From: Candidatus Babelota bacterium
Lineage (GTDB): Bacteria; Babelota; Babeliae; Babelales; JAUPTZ01
Direction: 5' to 3'
DNA: 5,354 bases
Assembly: GCA_030917105.1 (NCBI GenBank)
Contig: JAUPVI010000075.1
Span: forward strand, 1-5,354
Shown here: in pieces, positions 1 to 5,249 of the stretch
Layout: every line of letters begins with the position of its first letter
Position numbering within the stretch: the stretch's first letter is position 1
Program-made: the position numbers and the translations under genes
Notes under the pieces: generated by a model
Database searches by the model: none
What the model was told of the DNA's origin: nothing
The model's input: the letters and a program-made list of their open reading frames with translations, nothing else

Positions 1-1
1 C

Positions 2-430
2 AACACCGTTATTATTATGACAAGTAATATTGGATCTGATAGGATTATGGCCGCTGGTGCGGTAACGAGCCAGTTAAAACAAGAATTAGATCGCTTACTT
101 TTATCACATTTTAGGCCAGAATTTTTGAACCGGTTGGACAGCATTATTTATTTCTCTGCTCTGTCTGCTGATCAAATTGAATCCATTGTGCATTTGCAGA
201 CGGTGCAGGTCGTTTCTCGCCTTGCGGTGCAAGGGGTTGAACTTCATATCACTCCAGCAGCTGAAAAAGAATTAGCAGAAGTTGGGTATAACAAGGAATT
301 TGGTGCGCGACCAGTGCGTCGTGCCATAACGCAGTATGTGGTTAATCCATTGGCTTCATTTTTGCTGCGTAACCCGCATGTGAAGATGGTGACGGTTGAT
401 TGTAGTCAAGGTGAGTGGAAAATCTCATAA
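2..430 (+). CDS. clpB: ATP-dependent disaggregase ClpB, C-terminal part (5' end outside window)
   Basis: This is the last 142 residues of a Clp/Hsp100 AAA+ ATPase, open at the left edge. What is visible is the end of the second nucleotide-binding domain and the C-terminal small domain. A sensor-1 stretch NTVIIMTSNIGS opens the fragment. The segment HFRPEFLNRLD carries the arginine-finger region, and GARPVRRAI is the sensor-2 motif, followed by an NPLA helix. The order and spacing match ClpB more closely than ClpA, ClpC or ClpX; in particular NTVIIMTSN, FRPEFLNRLD and the ending without a long C-terminal extension are ClpB-like. By family knowledge, ClpB is a cytoplasmic hexamer that threads aggregated proteins through its pore together with DnaK, DnaJ and GrpE. 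The N-domain, NBD1 and the middle coiled coil are not visible, so ClpC cannot be excluded completely. The next gene begins 19 bases after the stop, which suggests co-transcription. Confidence 0.9.
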   Translation, partial: NTVIIMTSNIGSDRIMAAGAVTSQLKQELDRLLLSHFRPEFLNRLDSIIYFSALSADQIESIVHLQTVQVVSRLAVQGVELHITPAAEKELAEVGYNKEFGARPVRRAITQYVVNPLASFLLRNPHVKMVTVDCSQGEWKIS

Positions 431-449
431 CGAAAAATAAGGAGAGTAT

Positions 450-1265
450 ATGAAACGATTAGATTTATTGCTGTTGAGCGCCAGTGCAATCGCCTTCTCG
501 GGACCATTGGTTTGCGAGATTACCCCAGAAATGATGGGATATGACGCCACTGATTCGATGGAAGGAATTGATCTGGGGAGCTTTGAAGATGGAGCTGCCT
601 TTGATGAAGAGCAATTTAAACAGATTTTGATGCAGCTTCAAGCGCAAATGTCGCCAGAAATGCAGCGAGATCTTGAGCAGCGTGAAGAAGAGCGAAAAGA
701 ACTTGGCTTGAAGTTAAACACATTGCAAAATGAGCTGGCGGAGCTTGAATTAATTAAAGCGAGTATTAAAATTGAATTAAGTGAGATGATTGATCGTCTT
801 GCAGTTGCCATGAGTGATCAGATGGAATTGAATGGAAAGCTTGAGCAGCTCGTGCAAGAGACAGAAGCAATGGGCGAAGAGGAAGGTGCCGAGTTGCGCG
901 CTGAGCTTGAAGAGCGAGAGCTTGATCTGCGTGAACTTGCAGGAGAGATTGATTTATTGCAGGAAGCGATTGAAGAAAAGCGCCTTGCGAAATTAGAAAT
1001 CAAAGTTAAAATTGAAGCTCATTTAGCCTCTATTGCCGATCTTGAAGCAGCAATGAATAAGGTTGATGCAGTTCCTCACATTGATTTTGCTTCTATTTTT
1101 GGTGACGCAGTTGATGCAGATAGCGAACAAGGATTTGAAAATAACATTGAGCCGTCAGAAGGCGACCCGTATGGCCTGGTGGAGTCTGATGAGAACGCTG
1201 GTCAGGAAGAATCCAGCGTTGATGGTAGCAGAATTGCCGAGGAGCTGGCAGTAGTTGGACTGTAA
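450..1265 (+). CDS. Exported acidic coiled-coil protein of unknown function
   Basis: This 271-residue protein is not one I recognise. The start is supported by AAGGAGAG (439-446) just upstream of the ATG. Residues 1-22 look like a Sec signal peptide: MKR, then a hydrophobic LLLLSASAIAF core, with cleavage plausible around residues 17-22. A cysteine at 22 follows PLV and does not fit a lipobox well. Residues about 62-205 are almost uninterrupted charged helix rich in Glu, Leu, Lys and Gln (for example LEQREEERKELGLKLNTLQ), typical of a long coiled coil. The segments before (25-58) and after (210-271) are acidic, Gly/Asp/Ser-rich and probably disordered. It lies 19 bases behind clpB and is followed by a strong terminator, so it is likely the last gene of a clpB transcript. 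I infer a periplasmic or secreted oligomeric scaffold or chaperone-like protein. No enzymatic motif is visible. Confidence 0.85.
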   Translation: MKRLDLLLLSASAIAFSGPLVCEITPEMMGYDATDSMEGIDLGSFEDGAAFDEEQFKQILMQLQAQMSPEMQRDLEQREEERKELGLKLNTLQNELAELELIKASIKIELSEMIDRLAVAMSDQMELNGKLEQLVQETEAMGEEEGAELRAELEERELDLRELAGEIDLLQEAIEEKRLAKLEIKVKIEAHLASIADLEAAMNKVDAVPHIDFASIFGDAVDADSEQGFENNIEPSEGDPYGLVESDENAGQEESSVDGSRIAEELAVVGL

Positions 1266-1290
1266 TTGATGATTCGCAACTCGGGTCTTA

Positions 1291-1345
1291 CATAAACATA
1301 AAAAGAGGGCGGGGTTAAAAACCCCGCCCTCTTTTTATGTTTATG
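1291..1345. terminator. Bidirectional Rho-independent terminator shared by two convergent genes
   Basis: A perfect inverted repeat has 26-bp arms (1291-1316 and 1320-1345) around an AAA loop. The core is GAGGGCGGGGTT paired with AACCCCGCCCTC, flanked by A5 on the left and T5 on the right, so each strand gives a GC-rich hairpin followed by a T-tract. It lies 25 bases after the stop of the coiled-coil gene. On the other strand it begins inside the alaS stop codon (1341-1343) and the last alanine codon. It should end transcription from both sides. Confidence 0.92.
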
Positions 1346-3950
1346 CTGGAATATGCTGAGCGATCCACTCTTTGAGTGTATCAAGCAATTCTGGTGTAAT
1401 AGTTTGTCCACCACCTTGAATAAGGCCGACACGCCCACCGCCCTGGAGCTGCAATCCTTTAAGAATGTTTACTAGTTCCGTGTGCGGAATAGCGGTTGCA
1501 TACTGCTTGCTTGTCCATGCGGTAAATTGGCTTTTGCCACCAGCATTTGTTGCGATAAAGTAAAAGCCTGGCTTTTGCGTATCGAGTGTTTGGCAAATGG
1601 CACGCATACTGTCACTATCTCCCTCGTCAAGCATTAAAAAAAGCTGTGGTAGCTTTGTGCTGACGTTTACTTTTTGAGCAAAGCTATCCATGGAGCTAAA
1701 CAGCAACTTTTTCTTTGCTTGTTTTAGTTCTGAGCTGAGAGCGTTGAGTTCAGCTTCCTGTTTGCGTACCGCGTCTGCTACTTGCTCTGGCTTAACTTTA
1801 AAGTTTTCACTAAGCCCTTTAATGTCTTTATAGCTTTGTTGGAATAGCTCCAATGCTTTTGTGCCGGTAACGGCAACAATACGGCGGGTGCCGGTTGCCA
1901 ACGCGGTATCAGAGACGATTTTGAACGTGCCAATAATCCCGGTGCGTGGCGCATGAGTACCGCCGCAGAGTTCTTGTGAGAATCCTGGGATCGATACCAC
2001 CCGAACGCTTGCTGGGTTGTACTTCTCGCCAAAGAAGGCGATGACCCCTTTGCGCTGGGCTTCTTCAAGCGTGCTGTTGGTGATATCGGTTGGGATATCT
2101 TCCCAGATTTTTTCGTTTACTAATTGTTCAAGCTTTGCCAACTGCGCAGCATTTGGGGCCTCGTGGTGGGTGTAGTCAAAACGTAGGTAATCTTTGTTTA
2201 CCACTGAACCAGCCTGTTTTGCTTGCTTGCCCAGTACTTGATGCAATGCCGCATGCAGCATGTGAGTTGCCGTATGGTTGCGGACGGTGCTTACGCGCGC
2301 GTGCTTATTTACTTCGCACTCCGCGGTATCGCCAACAATACAGGCCCCCATGGTTTCTACTGCTTTGAGTTTGACTGCAATTGCCGGTGTAAAGCGGCTG
2401 CCAACTTTTTTCAAGTCAATGACGTGGTAGCTGTGCTTATTAATTGTTACGACCCCTTCGTCGTTAACTTGTCCGCCTGACTCAACATAGAACGGCGATT
2501 TTTCTGTAATGATCCAACGGGAGGCCCCATCGGTGTGTTCCCAGAGAACTTTGCTGCTACATTCGGTAGTTTCGTAACCAACAAAGGTAGTAACCATATC
2601 TTCTGGAAATGGGATGTTGTCGGAGCTTTCTTTGGCGCCCAAGTTCTTCGACTGGCTTTGTTGTTTGGTCATTTCGACGTTAAAGCCTTCTTCGTCGATT
2701 GTTAAATTATGTTCTTGAGCGATAACTTTGGTCAATTCGAGGGGGAAGCCATACGTGTCATACAGCTTGAACGCGTGATCGCCGCTGAGACGTGCGCTGC
2801 CTAATTCTTCGGTTTGAGCAATATATTTTGCCAAGATAGCCTGGCCGTTTTGCAGATTTTGCATAAATCGTTCAACTTCTTGCTCCCAGATCGAAAGAAT
2901 AAGTTTTTCGCTTACTTTGAGCTCGGGAAAGACGTCGCTGCTTTCATTGATAAAGAATTTTGCGATTGTTGGCAGGAATTCCTTTTTATCTGAAAGCTTG
3001 CTTGCAAACAAGATCGCCCGGCGCATGATTTTGCGCAACACGTAGCCACGCCCGTCATTTGCTGGGGAACAGCCGTCTGCCATTAAAAGGCATGAGGAGC
3101 GAATGTGGTCGCAAATAACATTAAATGCCCCCATCAATTTAGGGTTGTTTGTTGGCAGGGCGATGCCGGTGAATTGAGTTATTGCCTGTTTAATGCCAGC
3201 AAAAATGTCGGTTGCAAAAACGTTTTTCTTGCCTTGCAGAACTGCGCAAAGGCGTTCAAGACCCATGCCGGTATCCACGCCAGGTTTTGCTAACGGGGTC
3301 ATAGTTCCGTCAGCGGAGCGGTTAAATTGCATGAAAACCAGATTCCAGATCTCAATGAAACGGTCGCAATCACACCCCGGTTGACATTGATCGCTGCCGC
3401 AGCCGATCTCTTTTCCATGGTCAAGGTAGATTTCGGTGCACGGGCCGCACGGACCAGTGTCTCCCATGGCCCAAAAGTTATCTTTTTCGCCTAAACGGAC
3501 GATTCGGTTGGCAGGGACGCCGATTTTAGTGTTCCAAATAGCATAGGCTTCATCATCTTTTTGAAAGACGGAAGGATAGAGGCGCTCAGCGGGGAGTCCG
3601 TATTCCTTAGTAAGGAGTTCCCAGGCAAAGGCAATGGCCTCTTCTTTAAAGTAGTCCCCAAAAGAGAAGTTGCCGAGCATTTCGAAGAAGGTGAGGTGGC
3701 GGGCGGTGAATCCTACATTTTCAAGATCGTTGTGCTTTCCGCCGGCGCGTACGCACTTTTGGCTGCTGGTGGCGCGGTTATAAGCTCGTTTTTCCTTACC
3801 AAGGAAGCAGTCTTTAAATTGATTCATGCCGGCGTTGGCGAATAAAAGGGTGGGATCTTCGGCCGGAATGAGGGAAGAACTGGCCACAATTTGGTGTCCA
3901 TGACGTTGAAAAAACTCCAAATATCGCTGACGAACTTCTTTTGATTTCAT
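1341..3950 (-). CDS. alaS: Alanyl-tRNA synthetase
   Basis: This 869-residue full-length class IIc synthetase charges tRNA-Ala with alanine using ATP in the cytoplasm and hydrolyses mischarged Ser- or Gly-tRNA-Ala. Its length is close to that of typical bacterial AlaRS (E. coli, 876). The catalytic domain holds motif 2 around residues 59-102 (RATSSQKCVRAGGKHNDLEN to FFEMLGNFSFGDYFK) and motif 3 GMGLERL at 228-234. The editing domain has SGGQ (491-494) and the four expected zinc ligands, H559 and H563 in HTATH and C662 and H666 in CGGTH. A short coiled coil (about 727-750) leads to the C-Ala/DHHA1 region with glycine-rich QGGGRVGLIQGGG (836-848). A cysteine-rich insert, CGSDQCQPGCDCDRF (184-198), sits before EIWNLVFMQFNR. 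The start is supported by AAGAAAGG on the minus strand (3960-3967), nine bases before the ATG. All key residues are present and nothing is truncated. Confidence 0.98.
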   Translation of the reverse strand: MKSKEVRQRYLEFFQRHGHQIVASSSLIPAEDPTLLFANAGMNQFKDCFLGKEKRAYNRATSSQKCVRAGGKHNDLENVGFTARHLTFFEMLGNFSFGDYFKEEAIAFAWELLTKEYGLPAERLYPSVFQKDDEAYAIWNTKIGVPANRIVRLGEKDNFWAMGDTGPCGPCTEIYLDHGKEIGCGSDQCQPGCDCDRFIEIWNLVFMQFNRSADGTMTPLAKPGVDTGMGLERLCAVLQGKKNVFATDIFAGIKQAITQFTGIALPTNNPKLMGAFNVICDHIRSSCLLMADGCSPANDGRGYVLRKIMRRAILFASKLSDKKEFLPTIAKFFINESSDVFPELKVSEKLILSIWEQEVERFMQNLQNGQAILAKYIAQTEELGSARLSGDHAFKLYDTYGFPLELTKVIAQEHNLTIDEEGFNVEMTKQQSQSKNLGAKESSDNIPFPEDMVTTFVGYETTECSSKVLWEHTDGASRWIITEKSPFYVESGGQVNDEGVVTINKHSYHVIDLKKVGSRFTPAIAVKLKAVETMGACIVGDTAECEVNKHARVSTVRNHTATHMLHAALHQVLGKQAKQAGSVVNKDYLRFDYTHHEAPNAAQLAKLEQLVNEKIWEDIPTDITNSTLEEAQRKGVIAFFGEKYNPASVRVVSIPGFSQELCGGTHAPRTGIIGTFKIVSDTALATGTRRIVAVTGTKALELFQQSYKDIKGLSENFKVKPEQVADAVRKQEAELNALSSELKQAKKKLLFSSMDSFAQKVNVSTKLPQLFLMLDEGDSDSMRAICQTLDTQKPGFYFIATNAGGKSQFTAWTSKQYATAIPHTELVNILKGLQLQGGGRVGLIQGGGQTITPELLDTLKEWIAQHIPA

Positions 3951-4009
3951 AAAATTGAGCCTTTCTTATTGTTCCGGATTGCCGCACTTTTACGACAAAA
4001 ACCGCGGTA

Positions 4010-4038
4010 ATGATAGCAGGCAGGCCTGCTTTTGTCAC
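4010..4038 (-). promoter_or_regulatory. Probable sigma70-type promoter of alaS
   Basis: On the minus strand, GTGACA (4033-4038) matches five of six bases of the -35 consensus. A 17-base spacer follows, then TATCAT (4010-4015), which matches five of six bases of the -10 consensus. The -10 is preceded by TGC, an extended -10 element. Transcription would start near 4003, leaving about 50 bases of leader before the alaS ATG. The promoter call assumes a standard housekeeping sigma factor. Confidence 0.65.
4015..4030. repeat. Inverted repeat in the alaS promoter spacer, possible operator
   Basis: AGCAGG (4015-4020) and CCTGCT (4025-4030) form a perfect 6-bp inverted repeat around CAGG. A second, overlapping 10-bp palindrome, GCAGGCCTGC, lies at 4020-4029. 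Together they fill the space between the -35 and -10 hexamers of the proposed alaS promoter, where a bound protein would block RNA polymerase. The regulatory role is inferred from position only. Confidence 0.4.
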
Positions 4039-4220
4039 CACCCTCATCCGCCAAATTGACATAAATTGCTTGCATAGTTTTGAGAATCCGCTAAGCTTAT
4101 GAGGCCTCTTCAATGGTTAGAGTGAATAAAAAATGCTTAATTATTCGGCATTTATATATTCTTCTCTGTATGAATATGGCGTATAGCAGCGTGCTTCGCA
4201 AACCCAATACATTACTTTTA

Positions 4221-4250
4221 AGAGCCCCAGTGCCTGGCATTGGAGTTTTT
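4221..4250 (+). terminator. Rho-independent terminator-like hairpin with no assigned upstream gene
   Basis: CCAGTGC (4227-4233) pairs with GCATTGG (4237-4243) through six Watson-Crick pairs and one G-T pair around a CTG loop. AGTTTTT follows directly, and weaker A/G to T pairs can lengthen the stem from 4221 to 4250. In the plus direction it has the form of an intrinsic terminator. No plus-strand gene precedes it within the gap, so it would end either a small RNA or stray transcription before the next gene. Confidence 0.5.
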
Positions 4251-4303
4251 AGATTTTGGGGGCGCGAGCGTGTTGAGTGAATCAGTTAATATATTAGTAT
4301 GTC

Positions 4304-4309
4304 TATAAT
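4304..4309 (+). promoter_or_regulatory. Candidate -10 box for the alanine-rich protein gene
   Basis: A perfect TATAAT lies 17 bases before the ATG at 4327, within an AT-rich stretch. No convincing -35 hexamer stands 16-18 bases upstream; TTGAGT at 4273-4278 is 25 bases away and too far. If used, the start point near 4316 would give a leader of only about 11 bases that just contains the ribosome site. Confidence 0.4.
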
Positions 4310-4316
4310 TAAATAT

Positions 4317-4322
4317 GGTGGA
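4317..4322 (+). promoter_or_regulatory. Ribosome binding site that fixes the start at 4327
   Basis: GGTGGA ends four bases before the ATG at 4327 and resembles a Shine-Dalgarno sequence. An in-frame ATG at 4315 has no such site and overlaps the proposed ribosome site itself, so the later ATG is preferred. That choice also gives a normal signal peptide beginning MKNNLKK. Confidence 0.65.
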
Positions 4323-4326
4323 ATAT

Positions 4327-5040
4327 ATGAAAAATAACCTAAAAAAGTTGCTTGTATTGGCGACAGTTGCAACGCTTGCAAATACTGTAGTAGTTGCTGG
4401 TAACAACGAAGGCGATAACAAAGAAGGCTACATGACCAAAGGTAAGAACTACGTCATGGATCACAAGACTGGTACTATCCTTCTTGGCGCATCTGCAGTT
4501 GCTGGTGTTGCTGCGGTTGTTTTAAACCGTCGCAACAAAACTCGCGGTTTGACAAACAATCAAGCAAAGATTGCTGCAATTGCTGCTGTTGTTCTTGCTG
4601 CTGCTGGCGCTAGCGAGCTTGCATTTGACGTTACTGGCAAGCTTGGTTTCGGTGTAACAAAGACTCAAGTTGCATTAGGATCTATTGAAGCTCTTGATAA
4701 CGTAACTGTACATACAGCTAACGCTAAAGATAAAAAGAAGAAAGTAACTGCAGAACAAAAGCAAAAACTTAAAACTGCATGTACAAATGCTCTTGTAGCT
4801 CTTGCTGATGTTAAAGCTGAAGAAATAACGAAAGAAAAGCTCACCGCTGAACAAACGGCGCGTCTTTTAGCTGCTATCGCACAAATTCCTTCTGATAAGG
4901 CTACAGCGGTTAAAGCGTTGCTTACTCCAGCTCCTGCTGTAACTCCTACTGACAAATCTGCTGCTCCAGCTGCTGTTCAAGCTGCTACTCCAGCTGCTAC
5001 TCCAGCTGCTGTTCCAGCTGCTGCTCCAGCTGCTGTTTAA
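4327..5040 (+). CDS. Alanine-rich exported or membrane protein with Ala/Pro repeat tail, unknown function
   Basis: This 237-residue protein is not one I recognise. Residues 1-24 form a signal peptide (MKNNLKK, then a LLVLATVATLANTVVVA core), with cleavage likely after VVA or VAG. A short polar segment follows. There are two hydrophobic stretches, about 49-67 (TGTILLGASAVAGVAAVVL, followed by the positive NRRNKTR) and about 80-97 (AKIAAIAAVVLAAAGASE); both are long enough to span a membrane. Residues 105-200 are a Lys/Ala-rich, mainly helical region (KDKKKKVTAEQKQKLK). From 201 to the end the sequence is Ala/Pro-rich low complexity. Ala codons are mostly GCT and GCA, which by eye suggests high expression. 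I infer an abundant envelope protein with two membrane passes and a flexible tail. The gene stands alone between two terminator-like hairpins. A slightly longer start at 4315 is possible but lacks a ribosome site. Confidence 0.85.
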   Translation: MKNNLKKLLVLATVATLANTVVVAGNNEGDNKEGYMTKGKNYVMDHKTGTILLGASAVAGVAAVVLNRRNKTRGLTNNQAKIAAIAAVVLAAAGASELAFDVTGKLGFGVTKTQVALGSIEALDNVTVHTANAKDKKKKVTAEQKQKLKTACTNALVALADVKAEEITKEKLTAEQTARLLAAIAQIPSDKATAVKALLTPAPAVTPTDKSAAPAAVQAATPAATPAAVPAAAPAAV

Positions 5041-5052
5041 GCTGGCGTCCAA
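4969..5052 (+). repeat. 12-bp tandem repeat encoding the Ala/Pro tail, running past the stop codon
   Basis: Six consecutive 12-base units of the form GCTGCTNNTCCA or CAA start at 4969, 4981, 4993, 5005, 5017 and 5029. They encode AAVQ, AATP, AATP, AAVP, AAAP and AAV-stop. In the sixth unit the CAA/CCA position reads TAA and serves as the stop. A seventh, diverged unit, GCTGGCGTCCAA (5041-5052), matches nine of 12 bases of the first unit. The array probably varies in copy number by slippage. Confidence 0.85.
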
Positions 5053-5069
5053 AGTTAAGTTAAGTAATC

Positions 5070-5096
5070 TTAATAATCGCTTAAGCGCATTATTAA
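5070..5096. repeat. Imperfect palindrome in the 3' untranslated region
   Basis: TTAATAAT (5070-5077) and ATTATTAA (5089-5096) flank the perfect 10-bp palindrome CGCTTAAGCG (5078-5087), with one unpaired C at 5088. As RNA it would form a stem of about 11 pairs with a TTAA loop, 29 bases after the stop codon. It lacks a T-tract, so it is not a standard terminator. It could stabilise the 3' end of the mRNA or be a protein site on DNA. Confidence 0.5.
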
Positions 5097-5120
5097 CAAA
5101 AAAATACCTGTATAGGTTTA

Positions 5121-5151
5121 AAGAGCCGGTCGAAAGATCGGCTCTTTTTTT
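5121..5151 (+). terminator. Rho-independent terminator of the alanine-rich protein gene
   Basis: AAGAGCCGGTC (5121-5131) pairs with GATCGGCTCTT (5136-5146) with a single G-T pair, closed by a stable GAAA tetraloop. A run of seven T residues (5145-5151) covers the end of the stem and beyond. It lies about 80 bases after the stop codon at 5040 and separates this gene from the one starting at 5250. Confidence 0.93.
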
Positions 5152-5193
5152 GCGCTTGTATCGGGCGCGGCCTACCCAGTTACCCAAATAGTT

Positions 5194-5202
5194 TGGTATA
5201 AC
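5194..5202 (+). promoter_or_regulatory. Candidate extended -10 promoter for the gene starting at 5250
   Basis: TGGTATAAC contains TATAAC (five of six bases of the -10 consensus) preceded by TG and one base, the extended -10 form. No -35 match is visible at 17 bases. It lies downstream of the terminator and would give a leader of about 40 bases. The preceding terminator makes a separate promoter likely, but this exact site is uncertain. Confidence 0.35.
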
Positions 5203-5249
5203 CAGCGCCGACAGGCGGACTTATTTATTAGTGTAAAGGAACCGTGCCT

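Larger units (their letters stand above)
3951..4326. other. Divergent intergenic region between alaS and the alanine-rich protein gene
   Basis: This 376-base stretch is without a supported protein gene. It holds the alaS ribosome site and promoter at the left, a terminator-like hairpin at 4221-4250, and a TATAAT box plus ribosome site for the rightward gene. A TTGACA hexamer reads rightward at 4056-4061 but has no good -10 partner at normal spacing. Only very short open frames occur (8, 17 and 36 codons), all without a Shine-Dalgarno sequence. No tRNA, SRP RNA, tmRNA or riboswitch signature was seen. Confidence 0.6.

Noticed and set aside
510..518. Lipoprotein signal (Cys22) in the coiled-coil protein
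   Set aside because: The residues before the cysteine (P-L-V) do not fit the usual lipobox with Gly, Ala or Ser at -1, so an ordinary signal peptidase I site is more likely.
818..1003. 61-codon serine-rich minus-strand frame
   Set aside because: It is the antisense shadow of the Glu/Leu-rich coiled-coil codons and has no ribosome site or independent support.
3990..4050. T-box-like fragments on the minus strand upstream of alaS (AGGGTGGT and, further on, ACCGCGG)
   Set aside because: The two halves are about 27 bases apart rather than contiguous as in the T-box core. No stem I or specifier loop could be recognised, and a good promoter overlaps the region, so a leader RNA would not contain the first half.
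3814..4113. 99-codon minus-strand open frame overlapping the alaS start
   Set aside because: It overlaps the well-supported alaS N-terminus in another frame, has no family resemblance, and spans the proposed alaS promoter.
4131..4153. AAATGC/GCATTT hairpin with T-rich flank reading leftward
   Set aside because: Only a 6-bp AT-rich stem with an 11-base loop, too weak to call a terminator, and no minus-strand gene ends there.
4133..4186. 17-residue plus-strand frame beginning MLNYSAF in the divergent gap
   Set aside because: No Shine-Dalgarno sequence, very short, and AT-rich random-looking content.
4867..5187. 106-codon minus-strand frame rich in Ser, Trp and Asn repeats
   Set aside because: It is the antisense reading of the 12-bp GCT-rich repeat and the terminator. 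The repetitive composition is a by-product of the real gene on the plus strand.
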